Assembly: GCA_900754775.1 (NCBI GenBank)
Contig: CAAEDZ010000340.1
Span: 1-5,458, forward strand
DNA: 5,458 nt
DNA from: Clostridia bacterium
GTDB lineage: Bacteria > Bacillota_A > Clostridia > Christensenellales > Aristaeellaceae
Direction: 5' to 3'
Shown: positions 1 through 5,312 of the stretch, in pieces
Layout of the letters: each line of letters begins with the position of its first letter
How positions within the stretch are numbered: position 1 is the stretch's first letter
Notes under the pieces: model-generated
Databases searched by the model: none
The model's input: the letters and a program-made list of their open reading frames with translations, nothing else
What the model was told of the DNA's origin: nothing
Made by a program: the position numbers and the translations under genes

Positions 1-34
1 AAAGGGGCTGCTTTCTCTCGAAAGCAGCCCCTTT
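1..34. terminator. strong terminator-like hairpin at the left edge
   Basis: AAAGGGGCTGCTTT pairs perfectly with positions 21-34, extended by a C-G pair, giving 15 pairs closed by the four-base loop TCTC. A-run on one side and T-run on the other make it look bidirectional. On the minus strand the T-run would continue past the window edge, so its length cannot be judged. It is suitable to end read-through from the ABC operon, or a plus-strand gene lying to the left. Confidence 0.65.
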
Positions 35-51
35 GTCGACGGTCTGCGTGA

Positions 52-77
52 GGGGCCGTGCCTCATGGCACAGCCCC
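52..77. other. small GC-rich hairpin in the 3' spacer
   Basis: GGGGC pairs with GCCCC and GTGCC with GGCAC, with one mismatch between the two stems and a four-base loop TCAT. There is no T-run on either side, so it is not a terminator by itself. It sits between the two stronger hairpins downstream of the operon. Confidence 0.4.
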
Positions 78-208
78 CGAAATTGTTTTGAGTGTCCGAT
101 TGGCACAAGAAACGCGACTTGCATCACCCCATCCTAAGCACCCCAGAGCCTCCCGCCCGCACCATCCGTCGAGAGCTTCGGGGGCGAGAGACAAACTTTC
201 GTACTCCC

Positions 209-243
209 GTTGGAAAAGATCGCCGCAGGCGAGCTTTTCCAAC
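209..243 (-). terminator. hairpin just after the operon, probable terminator
   Basis: A ten-pair stem (GTTGGAAAAG with CTTTTCCAAC) carries one internal mismatch, then a five-pair stem (TCGCC with GGCGA) and a three-base loop. It begins seven bases after the TAG stop of the second ABC gene. The Ts are within the stem (TTTT then CCAAC) rather than a free tail, so it is not a classical terminator. It could end transcription, or protect the 3' end of the message with the stronger hairpin at 1-34 as the final stop. Confidence 0.55.
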
Positions 244-249
244 GCGTCT

Positions 250-2079
250 CTACGCGCTGAACTGCGCCTGATAGATCTCCCGGTAGAACCCGCCCTTCTC
301 CATCAGCTCCTCGTGCGTGCCCTGCTCGACGATGTCGCCGTCCCGCATGACCAGAATCAGGTCCGCGTTGCGGATGGTCGAAAGCCGGTGCGCGATGATG
401 AAGCTCGTGCGCCCCTTCATGCTCTCGTCCATGCCCTTCTGGATGCGCACCTCGGTGCGCGTATCGACGGAGCTGGTCGCCTCGTCGAGGATCATGATCC
501 TGGGGTCGGCCAGAATGGCGCGCGCGATGGTGAGCAGCTGCTTCTGTCCCTGGGATACGTTGCTGCTCTCCTCGTTGACCACCATCCGGTAGCCGCCGGG
601 CTGCGTGCGGATGAAGTGGTCGGCGTGCGCGGCGCGCGCGGCGGCCTCCACCTCCTCGTCGGTGGCGTCCAGACGGCCGTAGCGGATGTTGTCGGCGATG
701 GTCCCCTCAAAGAGCCACGTGTCCTGCAACACCATGCCGAAGAGGCGGCGCAGGTCGTCGCGGTCAAACTCGCGGATGTCGCGCCCGTCGATGAGGATGC
801 GCCCGCCGCTCACGTCGTAGAATCGCATCAGGAGCTTGACCATGGTGCTCTTGCCCGCGCCCGTGGGGCCGACGATGGCGATCTTCTGCCCCGGCAGGAT
901 GTGCGCGCTGAAATCGTGGATGATGACCTTGTCGGGCGTGTAGCCGAAGCGCACGTGGTCGAAGGTGACCTCGCCGCGGATGCCGGCGGTCGGCGCGGGA
1001 TGCGCGGGCGCGGGCTCCTCCTCGGCCTCGTCCAGGAACTCAAAGACGCGCTCGGCGGCGGCCATGGCGCTTTGCAGGATGTTGAAGATCTGCGCGATCT
1101 GCGAAACCGGCTGGTTGAAGCTGCGCACGTACTGGATGAAGCTCTGGATGTCGCCCACGGCGATCACGCCCGCGGCGGCGTATCCGCTGCCCAGCACCAC
1201 CGCGGCGACGTAGCCGAGGTTTCCGATGAGGGTGGTGATGGGCTGCATCAGGCCGCTCAAAAACTGGGATTTCCAGGCCGAGCGGTACAGCTTTTCATTC
1301 ACCCCGGCGAAGGCGCGCTCGGCGCTCTCCTGTGCGCCGAAGGCCTTCACCACCACGTGCCCGGCGTACATCTCCTCGACCTGCCCGTTGAGCTCGCCCA
1401 TGTAGCGCTGCTGCCCCACGAAGTATTTCTGGCTCTTTCTGACCACCAGCCCCATGAGGATGCCGCTCAGCGGCAAAATGAGCAGCGCCGCGAGCGTCAT
1501 CTGCCAGCTGATGGACAGCATCATCACCGCCACGCCCACCGCCGTGGCCAGCGAGCTGACCACCTGCGACAGGCTCTGGTTGAGGCTCTGGCCGAGGGTA
1601 TCGACGTCGTTGGTCACGCGGCTGAGCACGTCGCCGTAGGTCACGCGGTCGAAGTAGCTCATGGGCAGGCGGTGCACCTTGGCGGCCAGCCGCCCGCGCA
1701 GGCTGTAGGAGAGCTTCTGGCTCACGCCCGTCATGATGAAGTGCTGCGCGAAGCTCAGCGCCGCGCTCACCACGTACAGGCCCAGCAGCCACAGAAGCAG
1801 CACGCCGATGCGCCCGTAGTCGATGCCCGGCCCGCCGCCGAGACGGCTGACCAGCCCGGTGAAAATCTGCGTCGTCACCTCGCCCATCTTCTTGGGCCCG
1901 ATGATGGAAAACGCCGCGCTGCCCACGCCCAGCACCGCCACCGCGATCAGGCTTAAGCGCCAGCGGCCCATCTCCCGAAGCAGGCGGCGCATCGTGCCCG
2001 AGAAGTCCTTCGCGCGCTCGCCCGCGCCCATGCCGTGCGGGCCGCCCATGGCCCTGCGGGGCCGGTTATTTCGTTCCAT
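250..2079 (-). CDS. ABC exporter half-transporter, canonical subunit of a heterodimeric multidrug exporter
   Basis: A 609-residue fused membrane plus ATPase protein, the usual length for a type IV (B-type) ABC exporter half. About six membrane segments lie near residues 41-60, 92-117, 172-192, 196-213, 276-306 and 310-335. The nucleotide-binding domain follows: A-loop Tyr380, Walker A GPTGAGKS at 404-411, Q-loop Gln452, signature VSQGQ at 508-512, Walker B IMILDE at 528-533 with catalytic Glu533, D-loop SVD, and H-loop His564. Its own ATPase residues are intact, whereas its signature is SQGQ rather than SGGQ. In the TM287/288 family this marks the partner with the catalytic Walker site. The ATG start has AAAGGAGGA nine bases upstream, inside the end of the preceding gene; the two frames overlap by 14 bases, implying coupled translation and fixed stoichiometry. 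The stop is TAG. Substrate cannot be read from sequence; drug or toxic compound export is inferred from the family and the MarR neighbour. Confidence 0.95.
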   Translation of the reverse strand: MERNNRPRRAMGGPHGMGAGERAKDFSGTMRRLLREMGRWRLSLIAVAVLGVGSAAFSIIGPKKMGEVTTQIFTGLVSRLGGGPGIDYGRIGVLLLWLLGLYVVSAALSFAQHFIMTGVSQKLSYSLRGRLAAKVHRLPMSYFDRVTYGDVLSRVTNDVDTLGQSLNQSLSQVVSSLATAVGVAVMMLSISWQMTLAALLILPLSGILMGLVVRKSQKYFVGQQRYMGELNGQVEEMYAGHVVVKAFGAQESAERAFAGVNEKLYRSAWKSQFLSGLMQPITTLIGNLGYVAAVVLGSGYAAAGVIAVGDIQSFIQYVRSFNQPVSQIAQIFNILQSAMAAAERVFEFLDEAEEEPAPAHPAPTAGIRGEVTFDHVRFGYTPDKVIIHDFSAHILPGQKIAIVGPTGAGKSTMVKLLMRFYDVSGGRILIDGRDIREFDRDDLRRLFGMVLQDTWLFEGTIADNIRYGRLDATDEEVEAAARAAHADHFIRTQPGGYRMVVNEESSNVSQGQKQLLTIARAILADPRIMILDEATSSVDTRTEVRIQKGMDESMKGRTSFIIAHRLSTIRNADLILVMRDGDIVEQGTHEELMEKGGFYREIYQAQFSA

Positions 2080-4138
2080 GCGCCAATTCCTCCTTTGAAA
2101 GCTGGCTCACGGCGATCTGCCGGTATACCTCGCAGCTTTCCATCAGCTCCGCGTGCGTGCCCTTTCCGGCCAGACGCCCCTCGTCGAGCACGAGGATCTC
2201 GTCGGCGTGCATCACCGTGGCGATGCGCTGCGCCACCACGATCACCGTCGCGTCCGCCGCCTCCTCGCCAAGGGCGTGGCGCACGGCGGCGTCGGTCTTG
2301 AAGTCCAGCGCGGAAAAGCTGTCGTCAAACAGGTAGATTTCGGGCTTTCTGGCCACCGCGCGGGCGATGGACAGGCGCTGCTTCTGCCCGCCGGACACGT
2401 TCGTGCCGCCCTGGGCGATTTCGCTGTCGTAGCCGCCCTCGCGCTCCAGGATGAAGCCCTCGGCCTGCGCGACCTGCGCGGCGCGGCGCACCTGCGCGTC
2501 GGGGATGCCGTCGCTTCCGAAGGTCAGGTTTTCGCGCACCGTCCCGCTGAACAGCACGCCCTTCTGCGGCACGTAGCCGATGCGCGCGCGCAGCCCCGCC
2601 AGGGACGCGCTCCGCACGTCGATGCCGTCCACCGTGACCCGCCCGCCGGTCACGTCGTAGAACCGGGGAATGAGATTGAGCAGCGTGCTCTTGCCCGACC
2701 CCGTGCCGCCGAGGATGGCGGTGGTCCGGCCGGGCCGCGCGGTGAAGGTGAGGTGGCTCAGCGCGTCCTCGTCGGCGCCGGGGTAGCGGAAGCACACGTC
2801 CTCGAAGCATACCGTCCCGGCCTGCGCGGGGTCGAAGTCCGCGGGGGTTTCAGGCTCGCGCACGGCGGGCTCGGTGTCGAGGATCTCCTGAATGCGCCCG
2901 GCGGATACGCTGGCGCGCGGCAGCATCACGCTGATGAGGGAGATCATCAGAAACGCCGCGATGATCTGCATCGTGTACTGGATGAAGGCCATCATGTCGC
3001 CCACCTGCATGTTGCCCGCGTCGATGCTGCCCGCGCCCACCCACAGGATCAGCACGCATACGCCGTTCATGGCCAGCATCATCATGGGCATCATGCCGCC
3101 CATGAGTCGGCCGACGAACAGCTGGGTTTTGCGAAGCGCCGTGGAGGCCGCGTCAAAGCGCTCCTCCTCGCGCTTCTGGGTCACGAACGCGCGGATGACC
3201 GGCAGGCCGGTGAGGGTTTCGCGCATGACGAGGTTGACCCGGTCGATCTGCTCCTGCATGCGCCTGAAGCGGGGCAGGCCCAGCGCGAAGAGCACGCCCA
3301 CGATGGCCAGCACCAGCGCCACGCCCACGGCGATGACCCACGCCATGGAGGCGTTGGTCTCCAGCGCGCGGATGATGCCGCCCACGCCCAGAATCGGCGC
3401 GTAGATGGCGATGCGAAGCAAAAGCACCGTCACGTTCTGCACCTGCTGGATGTCGTTGGTCGACCGGGTAATCAGCGACGCCGTGGAAAACGCCTCCATC
3501 TCCTGCTGCCCGAAGCTCAGCACCCGCGCAAACACCTTTTCCCGCAGGTCGCGACCCATGCCCGCGGCCGCGCGGCTGCCCAGGTAGCCCACCGCCGCCG
3601 CCGCTGCCGCGCCCGCCAGCGCGATGAGCAGCATCAGCCCGCCGTATTTCCAGATGGCGCGGCTGCGCATGCCGTTCATGTCCATGCCCAGCGCCCGGTA
3701 TTCAGCGCTCGCCGCGGCGATGGCCGCCTGCCGCGCCGCGTCGCCGCTCATCCCGGCCAGGCCCGCCGCCTCCGCGTACAGCCCTTCAAACGCCGCCTCC
3801 AGCGCCGCCTCGTCCGCGTCCTCCCGCAGAACGAGCACCGTATCCGCCCGCTCCGTCACGCCCAGCCGCGAAAGCGCCGCCTCGTCCGCCGGCGCGTAGG
3901 CCGCGCGCACCCGCGCCGCCGTCTCCGCGTCCATCCCGGCGAGCATCCCTTCCAGCGCGCTCTCCCGCACCGCCTCCGGCACGGGGCTTTCCACGCCCTC
4001 CTGCTGGATGCCCACGTCCACAATCGCCGCCGTGTACGTCGGCAGCCACAGCTCGCACGCCGCCTGCGCCGCCAGCAGCACCACCACCGCCGCCAGCATC
4101 CACGCGTAGCGCCGCATGTGAATCATCATTTTCAGCAC
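2066..4138 (-). CDS. ABC exporter half-transporter, degenerate-site subunit with large external insert
   Basis: Predicted 690 residues. The first membrane segment is near 12-42, followed by an Ala- and acid-rich insert (about 44-164). Further membrane segments lie near 165-187, 240-257, 265-287, 350-370 and 382-405. The ATPase domain has A-loop Tyr452, Walker A GGTGSGKS at 477-484, Q-loop Gln525, signature VSGGQ at 581-585, Walker B IYLFDD at 601-606 and D-loop ALD. The catalytic Glu is replaced by Asp606 and the H-loop His by Gln637. In TM287/288-type exporters these changes mark the subunit whose own ATP site is weak, while its intact signature completes the partner's catalytic site. It is therefore inferred to pair with the next gene. 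I chose the GTG at 4136-4138 because GGAGG lies seven bases upstream; it overlaps the marR stop by seven bases. An ATG at 4127-4129 is possible but sits 16 bases from that site. An open extension to 4240 lies inside marR and is rejected. Stop TAA. Confidence 0.93.
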   Translation of the reverse strand: MLKMMIHMRRYAWMLAAVVVLLAAQAACELWLPTYTAAIVDVGIQQEGVESPVPEAVRESALEGMLAGMDAETAARVRAAYAPADEAALSRLGVTERADTVLVLREDADEAALEAAFEGLYAEAAGLAGMSGDAARQAAIAAASAEYRALGMDMNGMRSRAIWKYGGLMLLIALAGAAAAAAVGYLGSRAAAGMGRDLREKVFARVLSFGQQEMEAFSTASLITRSTNDIQQVQNVTVLLLRIAIYAPILGVGGIIRALETNASMAWVIAVGVALVLAIVGVLFALGLPRFRRMQEQIDRVNLVMRETLTGLPVIRAFVTQKREEERFDAASTALRKTQLFVGRLMGGMMPMMMLAMNGVCVLILWVGAGSIDAGNMQVGDMMAFIQYTMQIIAAFLMISLISVMLPRASVSAGRIQEILDTEPAVREPETPADFDPAQAGTVCFEDVCFRYPGADEDALSHLTFTARPGRTTAILGGTGSGKSTLLNLIPRFYDVTGGRVTVDGIDVRSASLAGLRARIGYVPQKGVLFSGTVRENLTFGSDGIPDAQVRRAAQVAQAEGFILEREGGYDSEIAQGGTNVSGGQKQRLSIARAVARKPEIYLFDDSFSALDFKTDAAVRHALGEEAADATVIVVAQRIATVMHADEILVLDEGRLAGKGTHAELMESCEVYRQIAVSQLSKEELAHGTK
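2085..2096 (-). promoter_or_regulatory. ribosome binding site of the second ABC gene, inside the first
   Basis: The minus strand reads AAAGGAGGA and then nine bases to ATG at 2079. It lies within the last codons of the first ABC gene, which ends 14 bases after this ATG begins. This fits translational coupling of the two subunits. Confidence 0.75.
3647..4009 (-). other. extracytoplasmic insert between membrane segments 1 and 2 of the first ABC subunit
   Basis: This stretch encodes about residues 44-164 of the first ABC subunit. Most exporter halves have only a short loop of roughly 20 residues here; this one has about 120, rich in Ala, Glu, Asp and Arg. It looks mainly helical, with one more hydrophobic strand-like patch (VLVL near residue 101). 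By standard exporter topology this loop faces outside. Its beginning (GIQQEGVESPVPEAVRES) resembles my recollection of loops in clostridial MarR-linked ABC transporters. A large external domain is also known in BmrD of Bacillus subtilis. Function is unknown; lid, substrate gating or partner contact are all possible. Boundaries are approximate. Confidence 0.7.
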
Positions 4139-4590
4139 GTCTCTTCCTCCTCCCCCGCGCGCTCCCCGGCGCGCAGGTTCCCCGTGATCACGTCGCACAG
4201 GCGCAGCATCCGCGCCCGCTCCTCCGCCGTCAGGCCGCACAGCGCCTCCCGGCTCACCCGGTCCATCAAATCGCCCAGCCGCCGCGCCTCCGCCTTTCCC
4301 GCTTCCGTCAGGCCGATCACGTTGGCCCGCCGGTTGTCCTCGTTGACCCGCCGCGCCACATAGCCCAGCTTCTCCAGCCGCGCCGCCGATACCGCCACCG
4401 TCGCCGCCGTCACGTTCAGCGCCCGCGCCACCTCCGCCTGGCTCATCTCGCCCCCGCGCGCCAGCACGCCCAGCACCGGGGCCTGCCGCGGCTGCGCGCC
4501 GATCTCGCCGCCCATCTCGCCCCGCGCCTTCTCAAAATACAGCCGCACCGCCGAGAGCATGCGCAGCATCAGCCGGGTTTCCTCCTCCAA
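4132..4590 (-). CDS. MarR-family transcriptional repressor of the ABC operon
   Basis: A 152-residue protein, the normal length for MarR regulators, which bind DNA as dimers and usually release it on binding a small ligand. The winged helix-turn-helix is clear: MSQAEVARALNVTAATVAVS at about 49-68, the rest of the recognition region and RLEKLGYVARR at 71-81, and the wing NEDNRRANVIGLTEAG at 83-98 with the usual D-x-R-x-x-x-V-x-L-T pattern. Long N- and C-terminal helices would form the dimer interface. Cysteines occur at 118, 132 and 152, but no known redox-sensing pattern is evident. The start taken is TTG at 4588-4590, preceded by GGAGGAGGGAG. The ATG seven codons in (4567-4569) is an alternative, with GGAGGAGG about 11 bases upstream. 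It is the first gene after the promoter and a perfect palindrome, so autoregulation together with the exporter is likely. Stop TGA lies within the start region of the next gene. Confidence 0.92.
   Translation of the reverse strand: MEEETRLMLRMLSAVRLYFEKARGEMGGEIGAQPRQAPVLGVLARGGEMSQAEVARALNVTAATVAVSAARLEKLGYVARRVNEDNRRANVIGLTEAGKAEARRLGDLMDRVSREALCGLTAEERARMLRLCDVITGNLRAGERAGEEEETC
4146..4154 (-). promoter_or_regulatory. ribosome binding site deciding the GTG start of the first ABC gene
   Basis: GAGGAGG inside the end of marR is followed by AAGAGAC and then GTG at 4138. The seven-base spacing is ideal, while the ATG at 4129 would be 16 bases away. The site therefore favours the GTG start, overlapping the marR stop. 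Confidence 0.6.
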
Positions 4591-4594
4591 GGCC

Positions 4595-4606
4595 GCTCCC
4601 TCCTCC
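4595..4606 (-). promoter_or_regulatory. ribosome binding site deciding the TTG start of marR
   Basis: The minus strand reads GGAGGAGGGAG followed by a few bases and then TTG at 4590. Spacing from the GGAGG core is about 7 bases, which supports the TTG over the later ATG at 4567-4569. Confidence 0.6.
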
Positions 4607-4616
4607 GCCGGCCCTT

Positions 4617-4632
4617 TGTTAGCCGGCTAACA
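4617..4632. promoter_or_regulatory. probable MarR operator, perfect 16-bp palindrome
   Basis: TGTTAGCCGGCTAACA is a perfect inverted repeat with no spacer. It lies about 5-20 bases downstream of the predicted transcription start and upstream of the marR ribosome binding site. MarR dimers typically bind palindromes of about 16-20 bp near or over the promoter, so this is the best candidate site for autorepression. Only one full copy was seen in the window. Binding by this particular MarR is inferred from position. Confidence 0.75.
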
Positions 4633-4642
4633 CAGTATGAGC

Positions 4643-4671
4643 ATTGTACGCCCACCGCATCCCCAAGTCAA
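4643..4671 (-). promoter_or_regulatory. sigma-A-type promoter of the marR-ABC operon
   Basis: On the minus strand, TTGACT (4666-4671) is separated by exactly 17 bases from TACAAT (4643-4648). Each hexamer is one mismatch from consensus (TTGACA, TATAAT). The start of transcription is expected at an A near 4636-4638, giving a leader of about 46-50 bases before the TTG start of marR. This stands out in an otherwise very GC-rich stretch. Confidence 0.82.
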
Positions 4672-4722
4672 GCGGCGGACGCGGTGTTTACAGTTTGTTT
4701 ATACACGCGCAGAGCGCGCGTC

Positions 4723-4750
4723 GAAAAAGTCCGCCTGCGGCGGCCTTTTC
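4723..4750. terminator. bidirectional terminator-like hairpin upstream of the marR promoter
   Basis: CCGCC (4731-4735) pairs with GGCGG (4739-4743) around the loop TGC. After a T-C mismatch, GAAAA-type bases at 4724-4729 pair with CTTTT (4745-4749). On the minus strand the stem is followed by ACTTTTTCG, resembling an intrinsic terminator; on the plus strand by CTTTTCC. It could isolate the marR promoter from upstream transcription. Its layout matches the hairpin at 209-243 in the opposite orientation. Confidence 0.45.
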
Positions 4751-4799
4751 CGCCGGGTTGCGCCGCTTCCCTCCACGCCAAGATGGGCGCTCGAAACGC

Positions 4800-4925
4800 T
4801 TGCGCGCAGCGGAACCGGGGCAGACCCGCACCCATGCCGCGAGCGGTGGGCGCGTCTACGCTCCTACCGCGGTGGGAGCGGGCGCGGCCACGCGACTTCC
4901 GCGGCGAGCGCATGCGGCGGAAGGA
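4800..4925. other. non-coding GC-rich spacer with palindrome, flanked by a 12-bp direct repeat
   Basis: No convincing gene is seen between the marR promoter region and the terminator at 4952. CGCTCGAAACGC occurs on both sides (4788-4799 and 4926-4937). Inside, 4859-4880 is a 22-bp near-perfect inverted repeat, with arms beginning CGCTCCTACC and one wobble pair. Open frames here are unsupported by good starts or recognisable protein content. Confidence 0.4.
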
Positions 4926-4951
4926 CGCTCGAAACGCCGACTCCCGGGCAG

Positions 4952-4992
4952 AAAAAAGCGGCGCCCTCCCCCGCCATGGGGAAGAGCGCCGC
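4952..4992 (-). terminator. rho-independent terminator
   Basis: GCGGCGC (4958-4964) pairs with GCGCCGC (4986-4992), continuing inward through a C-G pair, a T-A pair and four C-G pairs with one bulge and one mismatch. Read on the minus strand the stem is followed at once by TTTTTT (complement of 4952-4957). This is the clearest terminator of the window. It would stop transcription coming from the zinc-ribbon gene to the right, some 320 bases after that gene's stop, and insulates the marR operon. Confidence 0.85.
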
Positions 4993-5034
4993 GCGTCATT
5001 GCTTCCTTAATTCTCAATTTTTCCAATCGGCCTG

Positions 5035-5285
5035 ACCCGGCGCACACCAGCCGCGCGCGGCGCGCACCGCACCGCCCAAAGCAGCACCCGTGCAAGCCGC
5101 AGCCGCGCCGCCGGCAGCATCAGCACTCGCTGCACACCGCGCACCATCCGCGCCCAGCGCACACCGCACCCGGCCCAGCATCCGCACCCGGCGCACACCG
5201 CACCGCGCCGCCCGCAGCAACATCACCGGCAGCATCAGCACTCGCTGCACACCGCACCAGCCGCGCCCGCATCAGCACCGCGCCC
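5035..5285. repeat. degenerate tandem duplication in a GC-rich spacer
   Basis: Two related units follow each other. Each opens with ACCCGGCGCACACC (5035-5048 and 5186-5199). Each later has the same 30-bp block (5111-5140 and 5226-5255, ending CTCGCTGCACACCGC), and then a near copy of ACCAGCCGCGCCC. The offset is 151 bases at the start and 115 at the 30-bp block, so the copies differ by indels. CACACCGC occurs at 5133, 5160, 5194 and 5248. No protein frame across it is believable. It fills the gap between the zinc-ribbon gene and the terminator. Confidence 0.65.
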
Positions 5286-5312
5286 GGCGCGTCCCGGTCT
5301 CACCCTCAAGCC

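Larger units (their letters stand above)
1..249. other. intergenic region downstream of the operon
   Basis: No gene is recognisable on either strand. Besides the hairpins at 1-34, 52-77 and 209-243, positions 80-205 show no tRNA, repeat, promoter or credible ribosome binding site. A plus-strand frame starting at 58 runs through here into the ABC gene and is a shadow. Confidence 0.5.

Noticed and set aside
58..1956. 632-codon open frame on the plus strand, antisense to the second ABC gene
   Set aside because: It mirrors a real ABC gene with all catalytic motifs on the other strand. The protein is His/Ala/Arg-rich without domains, and such long antisense frames arise from high-GC codon bias.
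4139..4240. N-terminal extension of the first ABC subunit by 34 residues
   Set aside because: It lies wholly within marR, is Gly/Arg/Ala-rich and unlike a transporter N-terminus. The GTG at 4138 has an ideal ribosome site.
2153..4363. 736-codon open frame on the plus strand across the first ABC gene and marR
   Set aside because: Same shadow effect; it crosses two genes with clear conserved motifs and has no recognisable product or ribosome site.
4698..4726. Second promoter for marR with TATAAA at 4698-4703
   Set aside because: The hexamer 17 bases upstream is TTTCGA, a poor -35, and it lies in the arm of a hairpin. The TTGACT/TACAAT promoter downstream is far better.
4856..4999. Small minus-strand frame from ATG 4999 preceded by AAGGAAGC
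   Set aside because: The start has a fair ribosome site, but the frame passes directly through the terminator stem and T-run and then low-complexity GC-rich sequence.
4637..5035. 132-codon plus-strand open frame upstream of marR
   Set aside because: It starts inside the marR promoter, runs through hairpins and the terminator, and encodes low-complexity Arg/Ala/Pro sequence.
5014..5250. 78-codon minus-strand open frame in the repeat spacer
   Set aside because: Its content is repeat-derived (recurring RVLML and Ala/Arg/Cys), there is no ribosome site, and it lies after the zinc-ribbon stop.
5111..5255. CRISPR array suggested by the 30-bp exact direct repeat
   Set aside because: Only two copies, the spacing belongs to a diverged tandem unit, the repeat has no CRISPR-like palindromic form, and no cas genes are seen.
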